Below are positions 1 to 8,145 of a stretch of DNA of 64,000 bases, piece after piece. Numbering within the stretch: position 1 is the first letter of the stretch; each line of letters starts with the position of its first letter. The DNA comes from Alphaproteobacteria bacterium (lineage in GTDB: Bacteria > Pseudomonadota > Alphaproteobacteria > Rhizobiales > Devosiaceae): assembly GCA_018828145.1 (NCBI GenBank), contig JAHJWO010000009.1:62001-126000 (forward strand), written 5' to 3'. The notes beneath the pieces were generated by a model. That model searched no databases. It saw only the letters and a list, made by a program, of their open reading frames with translations, and was not told the DNA's origin. A program made the position numbers and the translations under genes.

Positions 1-425
1 GGGTCATGGCCGAAAAGGGGGGCGGCGCCTGGCTGCGCCGGCCGAGCGGTGAAGCCGTGCGGCTTAAGGTTGCCGCGCCGCTGCCGCTGCCGCAGATGGT
101 GGGCATGGCCTCGGTCGCCTATATGCCGGCCGACAAGCGTCCCCAGGTGCTGCAAAATACCGACAAGCTGCGCCTGCTCTCCAACTTCCGCTGCGCCGGC
201 CACGAATATCGCACCTTCGCCTCGGGCCACGGCCAGTTCGTCTGCTACAACAAGCTGATGCCCTGGGATCATCTGGCCGGCGTGCTGATCAGCCAGGAAG
301 CCGGCGGCTTCGCCGCCCGGCTCGACGGCAGCCCCTATCTGCCCCGCCATATCGATGGCGGCCTGCTGGTCGCCGTGGACAAGTCCAGCTGGGACGAGCT
401 GCGCCGGGAAGTGTTTGTGTTCTAG
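1..425 (+). CDS. Inositol monophosphatase family protein, C-terminal part (cut by window edge)
   Basis: The reading frame is open from the first bases and ends in TAG at 423-425, so only the last ~140 residues are present. The segment around residues 88-105, containing DHLAGVLISQEAGG, resembles the C-terminal metal-binding motif of inositol monophosphatases, which hydrolyse inositol phosphates or related sugar phosphates (this family also holds CysQ and HisN-type enzymes). The N-terminal metal-binding motifs lie outside the window, so the substrate cannot be judged. The methionine at 6 is probably internal. The gene converges on the aminotransferase at 594-1793, with a palindromic repeat between them. 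Confidence 0.75.
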   Translation, partial: VMAEKGGGAWLRRPSGEAVRLKVAAPLPLPQMVGMASVAYMPADKRPQVLQNTDKLRLLSNFRCAGHEYRTFASGHGQFVCYNKLMPWDHLAGVLISQEAGGFAARLDGSPYLPRHIDGGLLVAVDKSSWDELRREVFVF

Positions 426-444
426 CCCAGGCTGCAACGCGCGC

Positions 445-575
445 GGCCCCACCCCACCCTCGGTCCCTCCCCATCTAGGGGAGGGAAGCGCCAGGCCCGG
501 CGCCAGTGTTCATGTTCACCCTTGATCCCTCCCCCTTGTGGGGAGGGATCAAGGGTGGGGGTGGTTTGGCCACGA
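445..575. repeat. Palindromic intergenic repeat, copy A (two hairpins)
   Basis: Two perfect inverted repeats lie between convergent genes. The first has 9-base arms, TCCCTCCCC at 464-472 and its complement at 478-486. The second has 18-base arms at 517-534 and 540-557 built on CACCCTTGATCCCTCCCC. Related sequence occurs at 1867-1987, 2840-2940 and 60346-60453, so this is a dispersed REP-like family. It could also help end transcription from both sides, but no T-tract is seen. Confidence 0.75.
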
Positions 576-593
576 TTCCCGCAATGGGTCCCG

Positions 594-1793
594 CTACCCC
601 ACCAGCGCCCCGGCCGCCGCATCCAGCGCCCCTGGCCCATGCGCAATCCCCAGCGCCTGCATGCCCGCCTCCATCGTCGCCAGCACGCCCAGTGTCATAT
701 GGGCATTCACATGCCCCATATGGCCGACGCGCAGGAAGTCCTGATAGGCCGGCTCGCTCGGCAGCGCCATGCCGAGGCCAATGCCTACCGTGACGCCAGC
801 CTCGACCTCCAGCCAGCGCCGCAGCGCCCCGGCGCCGCCATTGGGGATCCGCGCCGCGGTCACCGACCAGCCGCGCGCGGCCGGGTCGGCCATGTTGAGC
901 GCGATGCCGCTGTCCTTGCCGCCCCAGGCGTCGAACGCCGCCCAGACCGTGCGGGCCAGTTGCCGGTGGCGTGCCCAGACCTGCTCCAGCCCCTCCTCGT
1001 CGAGGATCATGGTCAGTGCCTCGCGCAGGCCATAGAGGTGGTGCGTCGGCGCTGTGCCGCCGAAATATTGCCAGAACTCGGTGCCGGTGCCGCGGGGCTT
1101 CCAGTCCCAATAGGGTGTCACGAGGTCGGTGGCCTTTGACGCTTCCAGCGCCTTTTCGGAAAACCAGATGAAGCCCAGGCCCGGGGGCAGCATCAGCCCC
1201 TTCTGGCTGGCGCCGACAATGACGTCGATGCCCCAGTCGTCCATGCGCAGCTCGTCGCAGCCCAGCGAGGCAATGGCGTCGACCGCCAGCAGGGCCGGGT
1301 GGCCGGTGCTGTCGATGGCGGCGCGGATGGCGGGAATGCCGTTGCGGGCGCTGGAGGCGGTGTCGACATGGGTCACCAGCACGGCGCGGATGGCGTGGCT
1401 CGTGTCGGCCCGCAGCGCATCGGCAATGCGCTCGGGGTCGGCCGGTGCGGCCTTGCCGAAATCGATGATGTCGACCGTCACGCCCATGCGCGTGAGGCCC
1501 TCGGCCCAGCCATGCCCGAACCGGCCGGTGGCGGCGAGCAGCGCCCGGTCGCCGCGCGAGAACATGTTGGCATTGGCTGCCTCCCAGGCGCCATGCCCAT
1601 TGGCGATATAGATCGCCACATGCTGGTCGGTCTGGGCGACCCGCTTGAGATCGGGAATGAGCGCCCGCGTCATGTCGACGAGTTCGCCCTCATAGATATT
1701 GGGTGCCGTGCGGTGCATGGCATTGAGCACGCGTTCGGGCGAGACCGAGGGGCCGGGAATGGCAAGGTAGGAGCGGCCCGTGGCGAGGGGCAT
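594..1793 (-). CDS. Class V aminotransferase, alanine/serine-glyoxylate aminotransferase-like
   Basis: A 399-residue PLP-dependent aminotransferase of the class V (fold type I) group. The N-terminus has GRSYLAIPGPSVSPERV, the usual start of serine-glyoxylate and alanine-glyoxylate aminotransferases. SQKGLMLPPGLGF puts the likely Schiff-base lysine at residue 198, and VDAIASLG just before it is the PLP-binding aspartate region. The natural substrates are probably a small amino donor and glyoxylate or pyruvate, but relatives include pyridoxamine-pyruvate aminotransferase, so this stays open. The start at 1793 is chosen because the family begins there and GGAA lies 6 bases upstream; in-frame starts at 1847 and 1889 would add up to 32 residues unlike the family. 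No obvious operon partner. Confidence 0.85.
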   Translation of the reverse strand: MPLATGRSYLAIPGPSVSPERVLNAMHRTAPNIYEGELVDMTRALIPDLKRVAQTDQHVAIYIANGHGAWEAANANMFSRGDRALLAATGRFGHGWAEGLTRMGVTVDIIDFGKAAPADPERIADALRADTSHAIRAVLVTHVDTASSARNGIPAIRAAIDSTGHPALLAVDAIASLGCDELRMDDWGIDVIVGASQKGLMLPPGLGFIWFSEKALEASKATDLVTPYWDWKPRGTGTEFWQYFGGTAPTHHLYGLREALTMILDEEGLEQVWARHRQLARTVWAAFDAWGGKDSGIALNMADPAARGWSVTAARIPNGGAGALRRWLEVEAGVTVGIGLGMALPSEPAYQDFLRVGHMGHVNAHMTLGVLATMEAGMQALGIAHGPGALDAAAGALVG

Positions 1794-1866
1794 GACATGT
1801 TCCGATAGGTTGGTACGGCGGGGAGGGGCCGCCAGCCTATCAGTCATGACTCGGCGCAGCGGATCA

Positions 1867-1987
1867 AGCCACCCCCTCCAACCCTCCACCTCGCAGGGGG
1901 AGGAATCTGGCTGTTGGTTTTGGCGGGATCAGACCACAGACTGGATCCGCTCCTCCCCCTCCCAGGGGGAGGCTGGGTGGGGGTTCG
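1867..1987. repeat. Palindromic intergenic repeat, copy B
   Basis: Two facing blocks built from CCTCCCCCT/AGGGGGAGG, at about 1871-1903 and 1951-1983, flank a spacer that contains GGATCAGACCACAGACTGGATC. The outer parts (CACCCCCTCCAACCCTCC and GGCTGGGTGGGGG) are nearly complementary, so the whole can fold into a long stem or two hairpins. Same family as copies at 445-575, 2840-2940 and 60346-60453. It fills much of the 374-base gap between the aminotransferase and the ArsR gene. Confidence 0.65.
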
Positions 1988-2086
1988 TCCCAGAGCCATT
2001 CCGGTCATTCATTCACCGTTCAAACAGGTGACCGGATTGTGGCGACATCCATCGCCCGACCGCCCCGCCGCGTCGCCGTCCGAAAC

Positions 2087-2160
2087 GGGGATAAGTCCCC
2101 GACCCCGGCCGCCCCGAAAAACTTATCCCCCTTGTCACGACTCATAAGTCTGTGCTTATG
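2087..2160. promoter_or_regulatory. ATAAG half-site array, candidate ArsR-type operator
   Basis: Four copies of ATAAG/CTTAT stand in the 80 bases before the regulator start at 2168. GGGGATAAGT at 2087-2096 is the exact complement of ACTTATCCCC at 2121-2130. A tighter inverted repeat, CATAAG at 2143-2148 and CTTATG at 2155-2160 with a 6-base spacer, ends 7 bases before the ATG. ArsR-family repressors usually bind such imperfect 12-2-12 or similar dyads over their own promoter, so autoregulation is the natural reading. This is inference from the sequence only. Confidence 0.5.
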
Positions 2161-2167
2161 TGATGTC

Positions 2168-2482
2168 ATGAGTGATGTCGATATCTTCAAAGTGCTGGCC
2201 GATCCGACCCGCCGCGCCATGCTGGAGCGGCTGGCGACGGCCGAGATGACGGCGACCGAATTGCGCGAGGGCTTTGCCATTTCCCAGCCGGCCATGAGCC
2301 AGCATCTGGCGGTGTTGCGCGGCGCGGGGCTGATCAGCGAGCGGCGGGCGGGGCGCTATGCTCACTACCGCGTGGAGCCGCAGGGCATGGCGCCGCTGCA
2401 TGACTGGCTGGCCCGCCATCGCGCCTTCTGGCCCAGCCGCATCGACAATCTCAAGGACCTGCTCAAGGAGATGGACCAATGA
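2168..2482 (+). CDS. ArsR/SmtB-family winged-helix regulator
   Basis: A 104-residue winged-helix repressor. VLADPTRRAMLERLA opens helix 1, and ISQPAMSQHLAVLRGAGLI is the recognition helix and following turn typical of ArsR proteins; RRAGRYAHYRVEP forms the wing. The CxCxD-type metal site of ArsR/SmtB metal sensors is absent, so this belongs to the non-metal group often paired with SRPBCC proteins. The start at 2168 matches the family; a longer in-frame start at 2039 would encode the operator region. No clear Shine-Dalgarno is visible before 2168, so the message may be nearly leaderless. Its stop overlaps the next start in ATGA (2479-2482). Confidence 0.88.
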   Translation: MSDVDIFKVLADPTRRAMLERLATAEMTATELREGFAISQPAMSQHLAVLRGAGLISERRAGRYAHYRVEPQGMAPLHDWLARHRAFWPSRIDNLKDLLKEMDQ

Positions 2483-2811
2483 CCGACAGGGACGCACTGG
2501 TGTTCGAATGCGCGCTCGATGCGCCGCCCGAAAAGGTCTGGCGGGCGCTGACCATTCCCGAATATCTCGAGCGTTGGCTCAAGCCCGCCGCGACGGTCGA
2601 CATGGCGGTGGTGACGGCGGAGGAAAACCGCAGCCTCACCTATCGCTGGCGCGAGGCCGGGCAGGGCGCCATTGTCGGCATGGAAGACAGCCTCGTCACC
2701 TTCGAGCTCACCCCTACCGGTGATGGCGGCACCTGGTTCAAGCTGACCCATGCGCCCTTGGCCGTGCCGGCCGCGGCCAATAGCAACGGGCCGATGCTGA
2801 TGGCAGCTTAG
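2479..2811 (+). CDS. SRPBCC (AHSA1-like) domain protein
   Basis: A 110-residue START/Bet v1-like protein. The opening FECALDAPPEKVWRALTIPE is characteristic of the AHSA1 branch of the SRPBCC superfamily, which binds hydrophobic ligands in a deep pocket. The usual C-terminal helix is short, so the protein is at the small end of the family (often 140-160). It is translationally coupled to the ArsR regulator by an ATGA overlap, a common pairing in which the repressor controls the lipocalin-like partner. Ligand and process are unknown. Confidence 0.8.
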   Translation: MTDRDALVFECALDAPPEKVWRALTIPEYLERWLKPAATVDMAVVTAEENRSLTYRWREAGQGAIVGMEDSLVTFELTPTGDGGTWFKLTHAPLAVPAAANSNGPMLMAA

Positions 2812-2839
2812 CAGTAAAGCCGCCACACCCACCGGACGG

Positions 2840-2940
2840 CACCTCCCCCTGATGGGGGAGGCTGGGAGGGGGTGGGTTTAGCCCCGATATCCGGGCCAAA
2901 CCACCCCCACCCTTGATCCCTCCCCGCAAGGGGGAGGGTG
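2840..2940. repeat. Palindromic intergenic repeat, copy C
   Basis: Contains ACCTCCCCCTGATGGGGGAGG near 2840-2860, then GGGAGGGGGTGGGTTTAGCC and, on the other side, CCAAACCACCCCCACCC followed by TTGATCCCTCCCCGCAAGGGGGAGGG. The block CCACCCCCACCCTTGATCCCTCCCC is shared with copy A. It ends about 50 bases before the clpP start and may be part of the clpP leader. Confidence 0.7.
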
Positions 2941-2991
2941 TCGACTGAGAGTCCGGTTCAATCAACCCACACCCAAACTGGAGGTTCGCCC

Positions 2992-3615
2992 ATGCGCGAC
3001 ATGATGCAACTCGTCCCTATGGTCGTCGAACAGTCGAGCCGCGGCGAGCGGAGTTTCGATATCTATTCCCGCCTGCTGCGCGAGCGGATCATCTTCGTCA
3101 ATGGCGAGATCGAGGACACCATGGCCTCGCTGGTGACGGCGCAATTGCTGTTTCTCGAGGCGGAGAATCCCAGGAAGGAGATCTATCTCTACATCAATTC
3201 GCCGGGGGGCGTCGTGACCTCGGCCATGGCCATGTATGACACGATGCAGTTCATCCAGGCCCCGGTGGGGACGCTCTGCATGGGCATGGCCATGTCGGCT
3301 GGTTCATTCCTGCTGATGGCCGGCGCGCCGGGCAGCCGCATCTGCCTGCCCAATGCCTCGATCATGCTGCACCAGCCCAGTGGCGGTTTTCAGGGCAAGG
3401 TGACCGATATCATGCTGCATGCCGAGGAGAGCCAGCGCCTCAAGCGGCGCATGCACAATCTCTATGCCAAGCATTGCGGCCGGACCTATGAAGAGGTCGA
3501 AAAGGCGCTGGAGCGGGACAATTTCATGACGCCCGACCAGGCCCGCGACTGGGGTCTGGTCGATCATGTCTATAGCGATCGCAGCCAGTTGCTGGGGCCG
3601 GCTGCGACCGCGTGA
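2992..3615 (+). CDS. clpP: ATP-dependent Clp protease proteolytic subunit
   Basis: A 207-residue serine peptidase of the ClpP family, the cytoplasmic barrel that degrades substrates unfolded by ClpA or ClpX. The catalytic triad is visible: Ser102 in GMAMSAGSF, His127 in MLHQPSGG and an aspartate near 177 in [15 protein letters not shown] around 65-73 is the family hallmark. The start at 2992 has GAGG at 2981-2984 with normal spacing; an upstream in-frame ATG at 2938 would add 18 unrelated residues. It stands alone, without tig, clpX or lon next to it, so it may be a second ClpP paralogue rather than the clpPX housekeeping copy. Converges on the next gene with one base between stops. Confidence 0.93.
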   Translation: MRDMMQLVPMVVEQSSRGERSFDIYSRLLRERIIFVNGEIEDTMASLVTAQLLFLEAENPRKEIYLYINSPGGVVTSAMAMYDTMQFIQAPVGTLCMGMAMSAGSFLLMAGAPGSRICLPNASIMLHQPSGGFQGKVTDIMLHAEESQRLKRRMHNLYAKHCGRTYEEVEKALERDNFMTPDQARDWGLVDHVYSDRSQLLGPAATA

Positions 3616-3616
3616 G

Positions 3617-4879
3617 CTAGTGCGCCGCGCTGGGCACGGCTTCGGCGTCGCCATGGGCATATTGCTCGCCGACGCCGAACAGCTTGCCATTCTCGGCGAT
3701 GAGGATGAACACGAGCGACAGGATGCCCATGCTGAAATATCCCACAGCCGTCGGGATGGTCGTGCCGTCGAACAACTGTCCGATATAGCCCCCGATCAGC
3801 GCGCCGCCCACTGTCTGGATAAACCCAAACACCGCCGAAGCCGTCCCCGCCACCGCCCCCAACGGCTCCATGGAGAGCGAATTCATGTTCGAGGCGGCCC
3901 AGCCGAAGCTGAACATGATGATGGCGAGCAGCGAGAAGAACAGCCAGAGTGGCAGGAAGCCGCTGAGGGCAAAGGCCAGCCATATGCCGCTGACCACGGT
4001 GAAGGACACCATGGCGCCATGCGACAGCCGGCGCATGCCGAAGCGGCGGACGATCACCGAATTGGTGAAGGACGACACGGCCATCAGCCCGGCCATGGCC
4101 GCGAAGGCGACGGGGAAGTAGACGCCCAGCCCATAGATATCGACGTAGATCTGCTGTGATGAGCTGATGAAGCCGAACAGCGCGCCGAACAGGAAGGTGC
4201 CGGCCAGGCCGTAGGAAAAGGCCACCCGATTGGTGCAGACGATGCGGAAGCCCTCGAAGACGCCGCTGAAGGTCAGCGGGCGACGCTTGTCGAGCGGCAG
4301 GCTCTCGGGCAGGCGGAAGAAGGTCCACAGCCAGAAAGCCGAGGCCAGGAGGGCCATGAACAGGAAGATCATCTGCCACGGGCCGGTCAACAGCAGGACC
4401 TGACCGATGCCGGGCGCAATGATCGGAATGGCCATGAAGACCATGAAGGTGAGCGACATGACCTCGGCCATTTCGCGGCCCGAATAGCGGTCGCGGACGG
4501 CCGAGGTGGCGATGACGCGCACGCTGGCAGCGCCCATGCCCTGCACGAAGCGCAGCACCAGCAGCATGGTGAAGCTCGGCGCGAAGATCGCGACAAAGGC
4601 GGCGATGACGTAAAGGCCCATGCCAGCCAGCAGCGGCGCGCGCCGGCCGAACCGGTCGGTCAGCGGGCCGAAGACCAGCTGGGCCACGCCCATGCCGATC
4701 ATGTAGCTGGAAATGACGAACTGGCGCTCATTCTCGCTGGTCACGCCAAGCGCCTCGCCCATATAGGGCAGGGCCGGGAGCATGACATCGATGGCCAGGG
4801 CGTTGAGCGCCATGAGCGCCGCCATGAGGGCAATGAATTCAGGGCGCGAAAGCACCCGCGTGAAATGATCGGACATCAA
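3617..4879 (-). CDS. Bcr/CflA-type MFS drug efflux transporter
   Basis: A 420-residue, 12-helix major facilitator. The N-terminus (FIALMAALMALNALAIDVMLPALP) and the loop GPLTDRFGRRAPLL are typical of the Bcr/CflA branch of the drug:H+ antiporter-1 family, which exports bicyclomycin, chloramphenicol and other small drugs. Two adjacent methionines (4879 and 4876) make the exact start uncertain. The stop lies one base from that of clpP. It follows a second, unrelated MFS gene on the same strand, with 120 bases between them. The substrate cannot be told from sequence. Confidence 0.85.
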   Translation of the reverse strand: MMSDHFTRVLSRPEFIALMAALMALNALAIDVMLPALPYMGEALGVTSENERQFVISSYMIGMGVAQLVFGPLTDRFGRRAPLLAGMGLYVIAAFVAIFAPSFTMLLVLRFVQGMGAASVRVIATSAVRDRYSGREMAEVMSLTFMVFMAIPIIAPGIGQVLLLTGPWQMIFLFMALLASAFWLWTFFRLPESLPLDKRRPLTFSGVFEGFRIVCTNRVAFSYGLAGTFLFGALFGFISSSQQIYVDIYGLGVYFPVAFAAMAGLMAVSSFTNSVIVRRFGMRRLSHGAMVSFTVVSGIWLAFALSGFLPLWLFFSLLAIIMFSFGWAASNMNSLSMEPLGAVAGTASAVFGFIQTVGGALIGGYIGQLFDGTTIPTAVGYFSMGILSLVFILIAENGKLFGVGEQYAHGDAEAVPSAAH

Positions 4880-5000
4880 AAGGACCTGGAATTGGGCCGC
4901 CGCGAAGTCATGGGCGCCGAAATATGGCCCCGACCATGAACCCGCATGGCGTCATTTGCAAGGCTTTATCGGCAAAAAACGATGGTTCCCGCCGATCGAT

Positions 5001-6218
5001 TCAGGCCGGTTTGAGCGCAAAACTGGGGGCACTGCGCTCGTTGATGGGCAGGTGAATGGCGGCCGAGCCCAGGCCCAGCAGGATGCCCAGATACCAGACC
5101 AGGCTATAGGATCCGGTCTGGTCGTAGACATAGCCGCCCAGCCAGACGCCGACAAAGGAGCCGATCTGGTGGCTGAGAAAGGCGACGCCATAGAGCATGC
5201 CCATATAGCGCGCGCCGAAGAACAGGCTGACAAGGCCGGCGGTCAGCGGCACGGTGGACAGCCACAGCAGCCCCATCGAGGCGGCGAAGGCATAGGCGGT
5301 GATCTCGCTGACCGGGATCAGCAGGAACAGACCGATGGAGATGGCACGCAGGAAGTAGATGGTCGCCAGCAGCATCTGCTTGGGCAGGCGCCCGCCGAGA
5401 TAGCCGGCCAGCAGAGAACCGACGATGTTGAACAGGCCGATCACCGCAATCGTCCAGCTGCCCACTTCGGGAGAGAGACCACACTGCACCAGGTAGGCGG
5501 GCATGTGGACGTTGATGAAGGCCAGGTGGAAGCCGCAGACGAAAAAGCCGATGACCAGCAGGCGATAGGATCCATGGCCCCAGGCCTTGGCCAGCGCCTC
5601 CATGAAGGGCAGGTCGGCATGGCCGGTCGTGTTCTCGGTGCGGCCGCGCAGGGCGTAGCTGAGCGGGATGATCAGCAGCAGGGCCATGCCCAGATAGAGC
5701 AGGGCTGACTGCCAGCCGAAGGCATTGATGAAGCCCTGGCTGATTGGCGCGAAAGCGAACTGGCCAAAGGACGAGGCGGCGGTGGCGACACCGAAGATCA
5801 GCGAGCGCTTCTCGGCCGGCACGGAGCGGCCAAAGGCGGCCATGACCACGGAGAAAGAGCAGATCGCGATGCCGACGCCGGTGATGATGCCGGCGGTGAT
5901 CGTCAGGAGGCCGGCATCGGGCGAAAAGGCCATGCCGAAGACGCCGAGCGCATAGATGGCGGCGCCTGCCGCGATGGTCCGACCGGTGCCCACGCGGTCG
6001 GCAAAGGCGCCGGCGAAGGGCTGGGCGATGCCCCAGGCCAGGTTCTGGATGGCCATGGCCATGCCCCAGCCTTCGCGCGTCAGCCCCAGGTCGCCGGTCA
6101 TCGGAAGGGTGAACAGGCCGAAGCTGGTGCGCACGCCATTGCCGATGGCTGCGATGATGCAGCCGGCAATGATCAGCACGAGCAGGGGAACCGCGGGGCG
6201 AAGGGCGGATGAAGTCAT
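5001..6218 (-). CDS. MFS transporter, oxalate/formate- or monocarboxylate-like branch
   Basis: A 405-residue 12-helix transporter. Helix 1 reads GCIIAAIGNGVRTSFGLF, followed by TREGWGMAMAIQNLAWGIAQPFAGAFADR, a pattern found in MFS proteins annotated as oxalate:formate antiporter or monocarboxylate porter-like. These usually import small organic acids, but assignments in this branch are weak. Start at 6218 (MTSSAL) is preferred over 6227 because the extra residues are not conserved; either is possible. The gene lies upstream of the Bcr/CflA gene on the minus strand and could be co-transcribed with it. Confidence 0.8.
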   Translation of the reverse strand: MTSSALRPAVPLLVLIIAGCIIAAIGNGVRTSFGLFTLPMTGDLGLTREGWGMAMAIQNLAWGIAQPFAGAFADRVGTGRTIAAGAAIYALGVFGMAFSPDAGLLTITAGIITGVGIAICSFSVVMAAFGRSVPAEKRSLIFGVATAASSFGQFAFAPISQGFINAFGWQSALLYLGMALLLIIPLSYALRGRTENTTGHADLPFMEALAKAWGHGSYRLLVIGFFVCGFHLAFINVHMPAYLVQCGLSPEVGSWTIAVIGLFNIVGSLLAGYLGGRLPKQMLLATIYFLRAISIGLFLLIPVSEITAYAFAASMGLLWLSTVPLTAGLVSLFFGARYMGMLYGVAFLSHQIGSFVGVWLGGYVYDQTGSYSLVWYLGILLGLGSAAIHLPINERSAPSFALKPA

Positions 6219-6317
6219 GGGTCGCATCCAGATGTGGACGTTCTATCTACGCCCGGGCTGGCATCACGCCTAGTGACAATACGGAATAGGCGGCATCAAT
6301 CCGTGTGATGAGACAGC

Positions 6318-6343
6318 AAAAAGCCCGGCCGATCGACCGGGCT
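6318..6343 (-). terminator. Rho-independent terminator after grxD
   Basis: Arms AGCCCGG at 6322-6328 and CCGGGCT at 6337-6343 form a stem with an 8-base loop; read on the minus strand it is followed by five T residues (6322-6318). It sits 25 bases past the grxD stop and ends the long purine/Fe-S transcript. Confidence 0.8.
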
Positions 6344-6367
6344 CCTGCAGGCATTTGCGGCGGGTAA

Positions 6368-6703
6368 TCAGGCGGTCTGCTTGACCGCGATGCCGGCATT
6401 CTGCAGGTGCGTCTGCAATTCGCCAGCCTGGAACATCTCGCGGACGATATCGGCGCCGCCGACAAATTCGCCCTTCACATAGAGCTGGGGAATGGTCGGC
6501 CAGTTGGTATAGGCCTTGATGCCGTCGCGCAGCTCGGCGCTTTCGAGCACATTGGCGCTGCCATATTCAACGCCGAGATAGCTCAGAATCTGCACGACCT
6601 GGCCGGAAAAGCCGCATTGCGGAAAGTCCGGCGAGCCCTTCATGAACAGGAAGACGTCGTTATTCTTCACCTTGTCGTCGATGAAGGCGTTGATATCGGT
6701 CAT
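6368..6703 (-). CDS. grxD: Monothiol glutaredoxin, CGFS type (Grx4)
   Basis: A 111-residue CGFS glutaredoxin. FMKGSPDFPQCGFSGQVVQIL puts the active cysteine at residue 30. WPTIPQLYVKGEFVGGADIV is the glutathione-binding and cis-proline segment. Such proteins bind a glutathione-ligated [2Fe-2S] cluster, deliver clusters to target proteins and pair with BolA; bolA lies 1.4 kb upstream in the same run of genes, which supports that role. A terminator follows directly. The 99-base gap before it could hold its own promoter. Confidence 0.95.
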   Translation of the reverse strand: MTDINAFIDDKVKNNDVFLFMKGSPDFPQCGFSGQVVQILSYLGVEYGSANVLESAELRDGIKAYTNWPTIPQLYVKGEFVGGADIVREMFQAGELQTHLQNAGIAVKQTA

Positions 6704-6802
6704 GGGTGAAACCTCTCGATGGCCGGGGTCAAGATCCGGTTGCTGTTGCCTCTAAATAGGACAGGACATGGGCGCTGTCGAGGTGTCAGGTCTGCACGAA
6801 TG

Positions 6803-7429
6803 CTAGAGCCGCGCTGCAATCCATGGATGGTTGGTGCAGTCGTCCACCGTTTCGAAGAGCACCGCCTCCCAGCCATGCTTGCGCGCGCCGTCGATAACCT
6901 TCGGCGTGTCATCGAAGAATAACGGCGGTTCGTCCTGGGGGCCGATGCGCTGCTCGATAAAATCGAAGAAGCCACGCTCAGGCTTCCGGATGCCGGCGCG
7001 GGCGGAATAGAAAATGTCTTCGAACAGTTCGCCTAGGCCCATCGTCTGGTACAGCCAGAGCGCCCGCATGTGGTCCTGGTTGGTGGCGATGTAGAGCTTG
7101 AGGTCATCGCGCGCCTTGAGTTGGCGGATGATGTCGAGAAGGGGCTGGTTCAGCTCGCTGTCACGGCTCAGCCAGTAATTGACGAAGGCCATGGGCGAGC
7201 CTCGATAGCCCAAGGAGGGCAGGCGGCGGTCCAGCGCCTCAATCAGCGACATCTCGCCGACGACGACCTTCTTGATGAAAATGTCAAAGATGAACTCGTT
7301 GCGGAATCGCTCGCGATCGATGCCGAGGTCCTCCAGGAGTTGGGCGTCCCAGTGTCGCTGCAGTTCCGGGCGGGCGTGGTAGCCATGCACCAGCACGCCA
7401 TCGACATCGAAGAAGACGGCGCGCGTCAC
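6803..7429 (-). CDS. HAD-superfamily hydrolase, subfamily IA
   Basis: A 208-residue haloacid dehalogenase-type phosphatase. Motif I is VFFDVDGVLV with nucleophile Asp8 and general acid Asp10; motif II is YIATNQ, motif III lysine is in RKPERGFF, and motif IV is FFDDTPKV. The cap inserted between motif I and II is the helical C1 type. Substrate unknown; most relatives dephosphorylate small metabolites. The start is a GTG at 7427-7429 that overlaps the HIT stop in GTGA; a longer frame to 7642 overlaps the HIT gene and has no family match. Confidence 0.85.
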   Translation of the reverse strand: MTRAVFFDVDGVLVHGYHARPELQRHWDAQLLEDLGIDRERFRNEFIFDIFIKKVVVGEMSLIEALDRRLPSLGYRGSPMAFVNYWLSRDSELNQPLLDIIRQLKARDDLKLYIATNQDHMRALWLYQTMGLGELFEDIFYSARAGIRKPERGFFDFIEQRIGPQDEPPLFFDDTPKVIDGARKHGWEAVLFETVDDCTNHPWIAARL

Positions 7430-7821
7430 GCGTCGCGGTCCCAGTCGGGCGTGCGCATGATCCGCCGGATACCCACGCCAGCATTTGGCGCGTCCTTGAA
7501 GCGCGGGATGATATGCAGATGGGTGTGAAAGACATGCTGGCCAGCCACAGCGCCGACATTCCAGCCCAGCGTGAAGCCATCGGGCAGCAATTCGGCGAAA
7601 TGCTGCTTGGCCTGGGCCAGGATATCGCCGAAGGCCAGCCATTCCTCCGGCAGCATTTCGAAGGGCGTTTCGCTATGGCGGCGCGGGATGATCATGCCGG
7701 CGATGGGGACCATCGGATCGATACTGCCAAGCGCATAGAAGTGTGCATTGTCAAAGAGCGGCGTGTCCACCAGCAGGTTGTTCTCGAGACAGAACCGGCA
7801 GCCATGCTCAGCGTCGCTCAT
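7426..7821 (-). CDS. HIT-family nucleotide-binding protein
   Basis: A 131-residue histidine-triad protein. HVFHTHLHIIPR carries the HxHxH triad at residues 99, 101 and 103, where the middle histidine attacks the alpha-phosphate of nucleotide substrates. CRFC at 8-11 near the N-terminus may bind zinc, as in many HIT proteins. Family members hydrolyse AMP-lysine, AMP-N conjugates or dinucleoside polyphosphates. The gene is coupled on both sides, by ATGA with the upstream small gene and by GTGA with the HAD gene, so the three are one translational unit. Confidence 0.92.
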   Translation of the reverse strand: MSDAEHGCRFCLENNLLVDTPLFDNAHFYALGSIDPMVPIAGMIIPRRHSETPFEMLPEEWLAFGDILAQAKQHFAELLPDGFTLGWNVGAVAGQHVFHTHLHIIPRFKDAPNAGVGIRRIMRTPDWDRDA

Positions 7822-8138
7822 GGCCTTGGCTTGGCCATTGCGCCAAGCCCGACAAGCACTTCGGGGGGAATGCGCAATTCTTGAATCACGTCATTGTGCC
7901 GGCGAAAGCCGACCAGTTCGCGCTGCACGAAATATTCCCAGACCACCTGACGGGCCGTTGCCAGGCGCTCGTCACGGCCCGGCGCAGGGTCTGCCAAGGC
8001 CGCGATGGCATTGACCACCTTGCGCTCGGCGGCGCCGAGGGACGAGGCCCGTTCGGCGAGGATTTCATGTTCGAGTGCTGCGGTGCCGGCCTCGGGCCGC
8101 ACCATGCGGATCAGCTCGAGCGAGTCGCGCAGGGACAT
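7818..8138 (-). CDS. Small conserved protein of unknown function (DUF6665-like)
   Basis: A 106-residue soluble protein, mostly helical, with no signal peptide. ALEHEILAERASSLGAAERKVVNAIAAL is followed by a stretch rich in arginine and aliphatic residues (RQVVWEYFVQRELVGFRRHNDV). From memory this resembles DUF6665, a family seen in alphaproteobacteria; that could not be checked. The start at 8138 lies 8 bases after the bolA stop at 8146. Its position between bolA and the HIT gene suggests co-expression, not a specific function. Confidence 0.65.
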   Translation of the reverse strand: MSLRDSLELIRMVRPEAGTAALEHEILAERASSLGAAERKVVNAIAALADPAPGRDERLATARQVVWEYFVQRELVGFRRHNDVIQELRIPPEVLVGLGAMAKPRP

Positions 8139-8145
8139 GAGCGGA

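Noticed and set aside
2039..2167. N-terminal extension of the ArsR gene
   Set aside because: It would translate the ATAAG operator region and has no similarity to the family.
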